From Entonaema liquescens (taxonomy: Eukaryota > Ascomycota > Sordariomycetes > Xylariales > Xylariaceae): DNA of 64,000 nt. The DNA lies in contig CADCSX010000002.1 of NCBI GenBank assembly GCA_902805475.1, positions 2,852,001 through 2,916,000 on the forward strand, in the 5' to 3' direction. The notes under the pieces are model-generated. The model was given only the letters and a program-made list of their open reading frames with translations. It was not told where the DNA came from and did no database searches. Of the stretch, positions 23,001-35,564 are shown piece after piece; position 1 is the stretch's first letter, and every line of letters starts with the position of its first letter. Position numbers and translations under genes: made by a program.

Positions 23001-26000
23001 GTTAGATAGAGCGTCCGAAGAGACACTCGTGCCGCTGATTCACCATCACCTCCTTGATAGATATGGTGGTGCTAGGTCACTACTCTCACAGCCACCAAGA
23101 TACCCCGATGACGGAAAACAATACGTTAAGTTTGTGAATAGGAATAAGGACCGTCAATATTGGTTACTTCGGGGAGAAGAAACTCCCATCGAGCGAGCAG
23201 ATTATATCATCACGCCATATATCGAGCGCAACCTCCTGAACTTAGTAAGAGCTACTTCTACTAGGCGTTTCCCAATTCTCGTGCAAGGACCTACGTCGGC
23301 AGGAAAGACCAGTATGATTGAGTATCTTGCAAATTTCAGCGGAAATAAGTTCGTGAGAATCAACAATCACGAGCATACGGACCTTCAGGAGTATCTCGGA
23401 ACGTACATCTCTGATGCCGGCGGAAAGTTACGTTTCCAAGAAGGATTGCTAGTACAGGCTCTCCGACAGGGACACTGGATTGTGCTTGATGAGCTTAATC
23501 TTGCTCCGACTGATGTTCTAGAGGCGCTGAATCGTCTACTCGACGATAACCGCGAATTACTTATTCCCGAGACGCAAGAGGTTGTGCGCCCGCATGAAAA
23601 CTTCATGCTGTTTGCGACTCAAAATCCACCTGGCTTATATGGAGGCCGAAAAGTGCTTTCGCGTGCTTTTCGGAACAGATTCCTTGAGCTCCACTTCGAT
23701 GATATTCCCGAAGACGAGCTTGAGATTATTCTACAGAAACGTAGTTTATACACCGCACCTTCTGACTGCAAGAGGATAGTCAATGTGTATAAAGAGCTCT
23801 CAAGATTACGGCAGACAAGCCGCCTATTTGAGAACAAGGATAGCTTTGCGACACTGAGAGACTTATTTAGGTGGGCTCTAAGAGGAGCTGAGACTCGAGA
23901 GGAAATTGCCGCCAATGGGTTCATGCTCCTTGCCGAACGCGTCCGAAATGAGGAAGAGAGAATAGCCGTGAAAAAAGTTATCGAGGCAGTTTTCAAAGTC
24001 AAGATTGACCAAGAACAGCTCTATGATATCCAGAGGTCGCCATACCTGCGGGTGCAACCTCCGAACAATGGCCAAGGCGTGGTCTGGACCAACGCCATGC
24101 GTCGCCTGTATGTCCTAGTTGCTAGTGCGCTTCGCCATAACGAGCCAGTACTACTCGTCGGAGAGACTGGCTGTGGTAAAACTACTGTCTGTCAACTCCT
24201 TGCTGAGTCCCTTGGCAAGGAATTGCATATAGTCAATGCGCACCAAAATACGGAAACAGGTGACCTCATCGGATCTCAACGGCCAATCAGGAACAGGGGC
24301 GCTGTTCTAGATATATTGACCCAGGACCTCATCACAGTTCTAGGTGAACTTGGGCTGATGGTAGAAGGCGACGTGGAAGCTTTATTAGAGAAGTATCATG
24401 CCCTCGATAAATCGACACTGTCGAGAGTACCCGTGGATCTGCAGCGGAGGATTTCTGATAACGAAGTTAAGAGCAAGGCTCTCTTCGAGTGGGCGGACGG
24501 TAGTTTGGTGCACGCAATGCGGGATGGCCAATTCTTCCTCCTTGACGAAATATCGCTGGCAGATGATTCTGTCCTAGAGAGACTGAACTCTGTTCTTGAG
24601 CCTCAGCGCACACTGCTCCTCGCAGAGAAGGGTATCGATGACTCGTTTATTAAGGCTTCTGACGGCTTTCAGTTTTTGGCAACGATGAACCCTGGTGGTG
24701 ATTTTGGCAAGAAGGAGCTTTCACCAGCACTAAGGAATCGATTCACTGAAATTTGGGTGCCTCCTTTGTCAGGGAACGAGGATGTGCTGCAAATTGTGTC
24801 TTCGAAGCTCACGCATGAGTTTCAGCCAGCGTCCAAAATAATCGTTGAATTCTCCTATTGGTTTGGTCAAAACTTCCGACCCACGGCTTCAACTGCGTTC
24901 TCGATAAGAGACATTCTTGTCTGGGTCAATTTCATCAACGAGAGTGTGACTCCAAATCCGGAAGCCTCTGTAGTCCATGGAGCGGCTACGGTTTTCATTG
25001 ATACTCTTGGTGCGAACCCGTCTGCTTTGATTGCGATCGACCCCAAGAGCATGGACTCACAGAGGCAAAAGTGTCTAGACAAGTTGAGCCAGCTTCTTGG
25101 CTGCAATGTGACTGAGATATATCGGGCGCCCCTTGAACTAACCGTAAGACCCGAGGAATTGCGGATTGGCGACTTCTCTATCAAGCGCGTCGCCAATGAG
25201 AGTTTTGAGGCAGGGTTCGCATTACATGCCCCTACTACAAAGCTTAACGCTATGAGAATAATTCGTGCCCTCCAAGTGCAAAAGCCCATTCTGCTGGAAG
25301 GAAGTCCAGGTGTAGGAAAGACTACGCTAGTTAGTGCCCTTGCTCGAGCATGTGGTCGACCCCTTACAAGAATCAATCTTTCTGACCAAACCGATTTAAT
25401 GGATCTCTTTGGAACTGATGTTCCTGTTGAAGGGGCTGAGGCTGGTAACTTTGCTTGGAGAGACGCGCCATTCCTTCGCGCCATGCAGAACGGCGAGTGG
25501 GTACTTCTTGACGAGATGAACCTGGCCTCCCAGTCTGTTCTTGAAGGTCTCAATGCGTGTCTCGATCATCGAGGAGAAGTTTATGTTTCCGAGCTTGACC
25601 AGGTCTTCAAAAAGCACCCTGATTTCCGCCTCTTCGCGGCTCAAAATCCACACCACCAAGGCGGAGGAAGAAAAGGATTGCCTAGTTCTTTTGTCAACCG
25701 TTTCATCGTTGTATACGCGGATGTGTTTAGCGAGGAAGATCTCCTACTTATTGCTGAACACAACTTCCCTACGGTCCCCCCTGAGATTGTTCGAAGAATG
25801 ATCAACTTCATATCTAATCTAGAAACACGCATCTTGGTTGTGAAGGCCTTCGGATCTCAAGGAAGCCCATGGGAATTCAATCTTCGCGATACTCTACGGT
25901 GGTTACATTTGCTCACGTCCTCAGATCCTTTACTAAAGACAGGAAAGGTTGATGACTTTTTGAACATTGCAATTCGACAACGTTTCCGAACAGAGAGGGA

Positions 26001-29000
26001 TAGGCTGGAAATAGACAATCTTTTTACCGAAACATTCGAGGCACCACCAAAAAGTCATCAACTATACCACAACATGAATTCCTCCTTACTTCAAGTTGGG
26101 CTCGCCTTGGTTCAGCGTAATAAACTCCTACAGCCATTACAATTCCCAAGCATGGATATCGTCCCTAGGCTTATGGAGATGGAGTCGCTTCTAATTTGCA
26201 TTAATCAGAATATCCCATGTATTCTTGTCGGGCCTTCGGGAAGTGGTAAGTCAATGCTTTTACAACACGTCGCGGCTTCGTGTGGAAAGTCACTTGTCAC
26301 CTTTCCGATGAATGCAGATATAGATGCTATGGATCTCGTTGGAGGGTTCGAACAATCCGACCCCATGCGTGATATAAATGCTGCGCTACGGGAATTACGG
26401 GAGACTTTGCAAATATCGACTGCGAACACTCTTGTCCAAGGCGCGCTCGGCGCGGCAGTGGACTTGTTGAACATCCTCGGCTTCATGACAAGCCAGGCCG
26501 GTGTATCACAATCACTGCTAGACCGCCTTGGAAATCTCTTAGCCCAAGTCCCAGAAAGCTCCGACCTAGCGGCAACGCTATCCAACGTGTACGAGATCCT
26601 CCAACGTTCTATAAGCATCTCAAATCCAAAATTTGAATGGTTAGACAGCATTATTGTTAAAGCACTCCAGAAGGGAGACTGGCTGGTTCTTGATAATGCA
26701 AATCTATGCAGCGCTTCTGTCCTCGACCGATTAAATTCCTTACTCGAACCAGGTGGTAACCTGATTATCAACGAACACTGTGGCCCGAATGGCGAACCGA
26801 GAATCATCAAGCCCCATCCCGACTTTAGAGTGTTTTTGACCGTTGATCCACGTTACGGTGAACTCTCACGGGCTATGAGGAACCGTGCCATTGAGATTTA
26901 TATCGAGCCTCATAGTTCAATCGCACCTTACTGGCAAAGTCATGTTACCGAGGTAGAGTCGAGTCTCAGGCGATATGAACTGCAATCTGCGGCATTGTCC
27001 TTCGATATTGAAAATAAATCGTCGATATTCGATGTGGCTATAGATGCTCTATCCTTCGATGATTTGCCCTTGTTGCAGAAGTACACCCCATTCGATTGGC
27101 AGCCACGGGCAATCTCGCTGCTACAAGAAGGCGACGTTGTAAAATGTCGGTTTAGAGGTGCGCATTCGGATCTTAATAGCACCAAGCAGACTATAGGCTC
27201 GTTTCTTCGTTCGGAAGCAATGGTTCATATTTTAACTACGATACGCCAACTGTATGCGCCATTGGCCAGGACCATTGCCCCTACTTTTGTAGACATGCAG
27301 GTTAGTATTCTTCTGCCCCCTTTCTCTTGGTCCCATTAACCCTTCTATAGCCACTCTTTCCGCTGCAAAACTCGGTCCTTGTCCCTTGCCTTCAAGATGG
27401 CCCTGCCAAGCTTCCGTTCTGGTTAGCAGCATGTTATGACCGCCATGTAGATATTGTCGAAGCCAGGCGGCGACTATCTTCAGAAGACCCCCGCGGCAAG
27501 GGTTTCCGGGTGTCCGAACTAAATAGACTTCAGCGATCATGTATTGCTGATACTGTTGCTGCTGCTTCAAAGGATTCCACCGTAGGGGCCTATAAGTTCT
27601 TTAATAACATCTTGGACGGACTCTATGCTTTTATGCATGCTAATATGTTTAGTACTGATTTCTGGAGGGTGAGTATTGATCTGGTAAATTGTTAGTGTTG
27701 TATCCGCTAATTGTATTCTTAGGATCGAGCATACTTCTGTCGAGATGCTATGAACAAATGGTGGACAGCCGTTAAATTCCTTACTGCACCTCGGTTTTCC
27801 GAAGCCGACTTCCAGGCTTATTTGAGTCTCTTCTCCGATATGCTTTCTGATTGCATCTCTCATAGCGCAGATGAAGGGATCCGCAACCTGGCCTTAGGTA
27901 TCCTTGGGGCAATAAATGACTGCTTCGTTTCCGGGTTTACACTATCTACAGGCCTAAGTATGGAAATCCTCTGGGAGGGATTGAGACCCATTCCGATCAA
28001 GGACGAGTTACTTCTAGACAATATTCGTGGAATGGAGCGACTGGCCGCGCAATTTGACTCTGTTAAATGGAAGTCTTCAACTACACTGCCGGACCTTGCT
28101 AACATAATGGCCTCTTTTGTCAAAGTATACCAACTCATTCGGCTGGGCCAGCCGAACGTGGGAAACCTTCTGGGAACACTTACAATTGAGATAGACCAGT
28201 TGGTTAGCAAACTAGGTGATGATAGTACTGCAACGTCTCCATTCATGGCCACTGAATTTGAAACCATGAGACAGATCATCCTACTCAATAGCATGTCACG
28301 TCGAACGGACCTCCCACAAACTTCAGGAGAGGTGATCTTGTTGTCTAGCCTCCCTCTCGTCACCCAGATGCGCACAACTAGTGCGTCTACTACATCAAAA
28401 CTGCTATTGTCCATTGAAAGTGTCACTGGTGATATCGATGAGCAACAGCACTGGGATGATGTCTTGTCAGCTCAAATTTTATCAAAGCTAGAGACCGTCG
28501 ATTCGGCTGGTCTAGGCTCCTTAGCCTCACTTGAAGCGGAACTACCGATTCTAGCAAGACAAATTTGTATAGATGCAGAGGCTCTCACTACTGACCGTCT
28601 CGGAAAGCTCAGCGAAGTCCTATGGTACCTTATGACGGATGTGCTTTCCATTTACAACCCTGCTCTGGTCGACGAATTCAGCTCGGCTCTTATCGCATCC
28701 AAAACACTGGATATAATTGACTTCTCTGAAGTTGGAGTGCGAGACAATAAGTTGTTCTTCAACATGAACCAGCTTTTACCGAATGAGTTACTGGCCAGCC
28801 TAGACAAGCATCCTAAGATCGATAGGCGTCATTTAGTCCCCTCTCTTGCGTTCTTAGTTGCGTCCAAGAGTGGTTCCAAACACACAAGGCGTGCTCACCT
28901 TGCAAACGCTTGGGTTCAATTTTCGGTAGCTTTGATAAAGCTCTTCGTTCCTGACAAAGCATACGACCCTCAGTTAAAATCGGTGTTAGGGTTTGAAGGC

Positions 29001-32000
29001 TACCAATACCACCTGAGTGCCTTGAACTACGAGCTTGGATTGCTACGGCAGTTTGAAAAGTTCCAGACGGGCCAGTCTACAAATCTACGATGTGAACTCT
29101 TGGAAGAGGAAATAGCTGCAGTTGGACCTCCTCCTACCTCAGTCCAAGCGGTGTATCGCCCTGCGGATCACCAGCTTGCCAATATCCAAACAGAATTCAA
29201 CAATCTCCTGAAGGTGGTTCTCAAGTCTGACTTGAGCGTGTTGATTATTCAGCATTGCTCAGGTTCAAGTTCTGCAACACAAGAGCTCGATGTCATTCGA
29301 GAGAATATATCAAGGATAGCAGACCGCTTGAAACATGAGAAATACCGCGCATACGAAGACATAGTGTCTCCTGTTGTCAACATGATCCATTGTCTAGAGA
29401 TCGGTCTATACTTAGGACGAAAGACTGGACTGGAAGCCACTAATGGAAATCATTCGACAAAAGTCTTACTCGAACTTGCTCCTCTCCTTGGCGGAAAACC
29501 AGACTCCGCCGATATACAACCCACTCCGTCTCAGAGTTTCGAGTTTCTCGGCTATACCCGTATGGTAGTTGCTGTAGAGGGACCAAGTGGGCTTCACAGA
29601 GTCAAGCAGGGGACTTTCCAAGCGATCCACTCATTATACGATCAATGGGCTCAGAAGCTTGAAGCTGATAAGAAAGCTGAGGAGTCGAAGAAAAGCTGGT
29701 ATCGTTATCGAGGCGACTTCAGCGAGGAAGAGGCAGCGGAGCAAGAAGCATTCGATGAACTGTTTCCGAATTTTGATGAAGACAATGAGTCTGAACGGAG
29801 GAAATTGCCTAGGATTGGCGATGCTAGAGCGTTGGCAGTCAGACTAGCACGGTTGCATAAAGACATATTCCTCACACCGCAAGACGCAGTCGAAAGCATC
29901 ATTAGCCTCAACAAGGATTTCGCCCGAAAAGCCTCACAAGACGTTGATCTTTCCGTTGGGGATGAAAACTTGCTTCCGGCTGTACTCTTGTCTCTGGATG
30001 AGAAGCTGCGAGAGATAGGTTCAAACGCTAGCTTGGCTGAATACAACTTTTACACAGACCGTAATCTCCCCGAAGCGCGGAAGCTTACTAGTTTGGTAAA
30101 TGGAATCCGCGTTCGCTTTCAGCAGCTCCGACAGGTTGACGAAATTGGTCATCTGCAGCCACTGATCGATGTTGTGTCATCCTGCGACAAAGTCCTGCAA
30201 CTCGGACATTCAGACCCTCTTGCTAGCACGATATCAAAAGTTGAGCAGTTACACGCCTTCATGTACGAATGGCAGTTTGGCGGATGGGCAAGCAAAACTT
30301 ACGGCGTATTGCCATTGTATAATAGACTAACGGACTTACTTGTTGGTTGGCGCCGTCTGGAACTCTCGACATGGGGGAAACTGTTTGATATGGAAGTCAA
30401 GAAGGGTGAAGAGGACGCTACCTCTTGGTGGTTTATTGCTTATCAAGCTGTCATTGCCGCGCCATTGACTCTGGCACAGGCTGGAGAAGATCTCTCGCAA
30501 CATATCTCTGGTCTACTGAAAGAACTGGAAACTTATTTCTCTTCGGCGCCTGTTGGACAATTCGCCAGCCGTCTCGGTCTTCTAAAGCAGCTTCATAAGC
30601 AGGTTGAGTTGATCGTCACGGACTACCCTTCGATGTCGGCCATTCAAGATGGTCTCCATAATTTCATCAGCTTCTATTCTCGATACACGAAGGCTGTTGA
30701 CGATCAGATTCGTGCTGGCAGGAATCCCCTCGAGAAGCAAATGAAAGACGTCCTTCTCCTGGCGAGCTGGAAGGATACTAACATCGTCGCATTACGAGAA
30801 AGTGCACGGAAGTCGCATCATAAACTTTTTAGGATCGTTAGGAAGTTTAGAGAAATCCTTGGTCAGCCTATGAAGCCGATCATCGAAGGTGGCCTGCCAG
30901 ATGAGGTGCTTGATGGGGCTGCGACGACTGAGATCAACATAGTCATCAGCTCTATCGATAAATCTGCTGTTAAGCTATGCTCCGAGGGTATTCCTAATTG
31001 GGGAGATGAATACCGGAGGTTGGCAAATGTACAGAGAACAACGGATATCATGAGTAGGCTTAGCCGTATCCCCGAGTCTGTTATGGATGCTGGTGAAACC
31101 ATTGACTCTTTCCTATCCAACCTCGAGGACTCAGCCGCCGAGCTTCGCAAAGAGACTCCTAGTATTCTCACTGAGGAAAACAAAGCGTTGGTTAAGCACT
31201 TGAAGTCGCGTAAACGGAAGCTGTTTGCGGAGACTCTGAAGGAAGCAAGGCAAATGGGAATCCAGTATAACCTCAGTACTGATGTTCTATCCCAACAAGA
31301 CGCACTCTCCACGGTACTGGCCACTTCAGACACACTCACTTCGCAGGCTTTCCAAGAACTCAAGAGCACGGATTATTACTTCCACAAGATGCTTGATCTC
31401 GCACCTCGAGTCCGACGCGCTTACAATGAACATTCGGATGATCTAACCACTGCCGAAGTTGACAGGAGCATTGGATTCCTTGAAGGTATACTTCATGTCG
31501 CGTTAAGTCAAAGACGTGGATTAGCAAGGGCAATCAAGCACCACGGCGCATTGACCACCTCCTCACAGTATTCCCACTCCGTTAGCACTTTACAAGGAGG
31601 CGACCAGATTAAGGCCGTGTCACTATCTGCTAATCACGAAAGAGTCTGTGCCTGGATTGTCCAAATTATCAAAGTGGGTAGACATCTTATTGAGTTACAC
31701 GCAAAGTTCGGAAACTCGGACCACAAGGAGTTCCTCCGCCAGCTTGATAGCCGGTTATCAGAATTTGCGAATTGGTCTTCTGAATGGAAATCACTTCCCG
31801 TAATACCCGACAGTCTTACCTCGTTCCAAAGATCGCAATTAGAAGCGAGTGTTTCCTCATCGCTTAATCAATTCCGGGATGAACTAGATGACGGTTGTCG
31901 AAAATGGCCGGCGATAGCATTCCTGTTGGAGCAAATCAAGCTGTGGACTATCATTGACGAGCAGTCTATATCAACTTCGGCTGTCGGAACTAAACAAATC

Positions 32001-34964
32001 GAAGCTGTGCTTGGCGCCTCTAAAAACCTTTGCGACAGCATTCTTGTCACAATCGAGCAGCTCAATAAGACAATATCCAAGTTGCCCGCTTCGCAAGAAG
32101 AAGCCGGATGGTTGATAAGATATGGCGAGGTTATGGCTGATTCTTTGAAAGTCTTACGCATAGACAGGATTGAGAGAAGCTTAACAGATCTTCTCGCACT
32201 TTTCGCCCAAGTCAATTTAGCTGACTCTTCTGTTAACCGAATTTCAATAGCCCTGATGGCGGTTCTCGCACCAATCATAGACCAGTATCAAGTTACCTGC
32301 AACCAGATAATCGGATTGTTCGCGCGCGTACACAGGAACACTTGCAAGCTTGGATATAAGTTGAGCAAGAGCTTCACTCAGCTCGCCTCCCAGGGCTTTT
32401 GTACTCCCCAGGAGAAGTCGGATGAAAAGTCTGGGGAGACTGGAGAGCTTGAGAGCGGTACAGGTCTTGGAGAAGGTGAAGGCGCTGAGGATATCAGCAA
32501 GGATATCCAACCCGATGAGGACTTGTCCGAATTAGCGCAAGAAGGAAATCAAGAATCGAAGCAAGAAATGGAAGACGAAAAAGATGCCGTTGATATGGCT
32601 GACCAAGAGCTTCAAGGAGATACTGAAAGCGTAGATGGCGGTGATAATGAAAAAGAATCCAAGTCTGACAATGAAGATGAAAGTGGCGACGAGATGGACG
32701 AGGAAGCTGGAGAAGTGGATGACCTTGACCCCTCTGCCGTTGACGAAAAGATGTGGGACGGAGAGGATGAGGATGACGCAGAGAAGGACCAACAAGGAGA
32801 GAACACCAAGGGACAGAAGAAGAAAGACGAACAAGTCGCTGCTGAAGCACAGCCGGATACCCAGGAGGTCGAGGAAGGAGAAGATGGTAGCCAAGCTGAC
32901 GAGAACCCTGATGAAAATCCTGCGGCAGAAGAAAACGAGGATGTTCAGCAACAAGATGAAACGAATATGCAGGACCAGAATGTTCAAGAGCAGGATACCT
33001 TGGCATTGCCGGATGACATGAACATTGACGGGGATGACAATGAGTCAATGTCGTCATTGAGTGATGATGAACTGGATAAGCTCTCGGATGTCGACCAAGA
33101 GGAGCAGAAAGAGAAACATATGAGCGACCAGGAAAGTGAAGCTGATGAGGATGTGGACATGGAGACAGCACCTCCAGATGCTGGTAATGATAATGAAGAA
33201 ATGGATGAGAGCGCGGACCAGGATGAAGAAGCGAAGATCCAAGAAGATGAACAAGCAGAGGAGCCGGCACCAGAAGTAGAGGAAAAGGAAACGGTCGAGT
33301 TACCATCTAATGACGAAGCCAATGCGGCTAATGAGGACGCTGCGCCAAGCGACGTGAAGGGTGGCGGACAAGAACTAGACCCTAACCAGACTGAGCAGGC
33401 CGACAACTCTCAGAGCAATGCCGCCCAGCGAGAAGACGGGGAGATGGGGGAGAATGCAGCAGATCAAGATACGTCGGCTGGTAAGAAGGGTAGTGTTTCG
33501 AAAGCTCAAGAGCAACCTGCTGAGACAGAGTTTGACGATACTAAGGATTCATCAACTCGTCAACCTTTCAAAGCACTTGGGGATGCTCTAGAGAAGTGGC
33601 ATAGGCAACAGCAAGAGATTAAAGAGGCTCAAGAACAAGACACACAGGAGCAATCGATAAATGCTGAACCAGAATCAACGATTAAGGAATTCCAGCACAT
33701 TCAAAATGACGAGTCCGCTGCAGATACTCAGGCAATGGGCACCTCGAATGAAGAGCAAAAGCAGCAGATTGATGAATCGATGGCGATTGACGAGGATGAG
33801 CAAGCTACAGACAGCCGGATCATCCCCGAGGACGAGGCTGAGGCTGATGATGCGGAAATGGATAAGATGGACATTTCAGAACCCCAGGACCATCAAGACA
33901 CGCAAGACACGCAAAAAGAAGAACGTCCTAGTGGTGTATCAACTCATCAGGGTGCTTACAATCGGGATACGACGCCGCCAGAAAATGGAGAGCAGCCATT
34001 AGAAGAGGTAGAGGAAGAGATACAAGAAACTTCCACGCAATTATCATCAACTCACCTGTCGGAGCCAAGCTTCGAACTGAGAGATTTTGACGAGACTATG
34101 CAGCAATGGACCTCATTCCAAAGCAAGACCCATCCACTCTCACTATCGTTGACCTCTCAATTGCGTCTTATTTTGACTCCATCTCAATCGACAAAGCTCT
34201 CTGGATCCTATCGAACTGGAAAACGTCTCAATATCAAACGTATCATTCCCTATATCGCTTCTAGCTATAAAAGGGACAAGATTTGGATGCGCAGAGCCAT
34301 CCCTTCGAAGCGCTCCTACCAAATCTTGCTCTGCGTTGACGACAGCAAGAGTATGGGCGAGTCCAGCTCCGGCGAATTGGCGCTGGAATCCCTTGTCATG
34401 GTCTCACGAGCTCTTACAATGTTAGAGGCGGGCCAGATTGGTGTCCTAGGCTTCGGTGCAAACACCTTTATGGCGCACGAATTCACCGAACCATTTGCCT
34501 CCCATGATGCCGGTGCCAAAGTGCTGCAAAAGTTCACGTTCCAGCAAGACTACACGGACATTCAACTCCTCATCAAGCAGACAATCGAGCGGTTCCGGCT
34601 CGCGCGCCTCCAAAGCACGAGCCGCGGCTCGGAGGACCTATGGCAGCTAGCGCTGATCCTATCGGACGGGCTGACGCCGTCGGCGGCGCACGAGCACATC
34701 CGCGTACTGCTGCGCGAGGCGATGGAGGAGCGCATCATGATCGTTTTCATTATTATGGACGACACGGCGTCGGGCAAGGACAAGGACAAGCAGAGCGTCG
34801 TCAACCTCAAGAAGGTGCGGTTCATGGGCAACGACGAGATCCGCACCGAGTACTACCTCGATACCTTCCCGTTCCAGTACTACCTCATCGTGCATAACCT
34901 CGAGGACCTCCCCGGCGCGCTGGCGGGGCTGCTGAGGACGTGGTTTGCGGAGGTGAATTCTTAG
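20009..34964 (+). CDS. MDN1: Midasin, AAA+ ATPase of pre-60S ribosome assembly
   Basis: Predicted ~4950 aa dynein-like ATPase that removes assembly factors (Ytm1, Rsa4) from pre-60S particles. Exons: 20009..27300 (with a frame break near 22960), 27351..27668 and 27723..34964. Introns 27301..27350 and 27669..27722 have clear donors and acceptors. Six AAA modules show Walker A motifs: GLPGSGKTS (near residue 312), GETGIGKTT (~645), GPTSAGKTS (~1093), GETGCGKTT (~1385), GSPGVGKTT (~1765) and GPSGSGKS (~2075). A long helical linker follows, then a D/E/Q-rich tail (about 32400-34050) and the MIDAS domain with DDSKS (~4740), which binds UBL domains. Size matches yeast Rea1. Frame +2 ends at TAG 23003-23005, while frame +1 carries the homologous sequence from about 22963 (ALYEGFSMGFLTLLDR). 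One base is therefore apparently missing. The last ~380 nt are markedly GC-rich. Confidence 0.93.
32400..34050 (+). other. Acidic, Gln-rich low-complexity tail region of midasin
   Basis: Within the MDN1 reading frame, about 550 residues are dominated by Glu, Asp, Gln, Ser and Asn with few hydrophobic residues. The family has such a D/E-rich flexible region between the linker and the MIDAS domain. Long open frames on the other strand here are by-products of the base composition. Confidence 0.8.
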
Positions 34965-35564
34965 ATTAGAGATGTGTTATATCGTGTTTGTGTTTTGGGG
35001 GATAGGAGTTAAGGGGTTGGTGGGGTACGAAAAGCTACATACCCCTATTTTGATATGGGTGTTCCAACGATTTAGTAACGAAATAAAATAGATAGAAATG
35101 AAAAGTTATCGTGAAGTTATATTTAAGTCTTATTGTTTTGATAATGAAGTAAATCTTGTTCTGGATTATAAATGAAAAAAAGCTTTCTTACAAGCGATAT
35201 ATCTTGAAAGTTATTGCGGTCGTTGGTGGTTATATTAGCTTCAACACATGCAATCCGTATGGGACAGGCATATAGCCGTTACGGTGATGATACGCAAGTC
35301 AGGAAATACTCAGCTAAGGTGTCTGAAGATGATGTTTGTAATATAAATCTAGAATACATGAATGTCTACGGACTGATATAGACCTAATGTTGCGGGAGTC
35401 GAAGCTGTTTAAAATTGAAGAACTCTTGAGTAATGCGCAGACTGTGTACACTGTTGAAAAAATCGAAATTCCCTGGCAGATGCACAGGGGACGAGGATAG
35501 GGACGTGGAGTAAGTGAAGGGTTGGTCATTTAACGAAGTATGAATAGAGAGGTGTTCACTTGGC
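34965..35564. other. Convergent intergenic region
   Basis: About 600 bp between the MDN1 stop and the phenol monooxygenase-like stop. AT-rich; no coding exon seen. Confidence 0.6.

Noticed and set aside
32494..33306. 270 aa minus-strand open frame inside MDN1
   Set aside because: Low-complexity product of the acidic tail codons read backwards.
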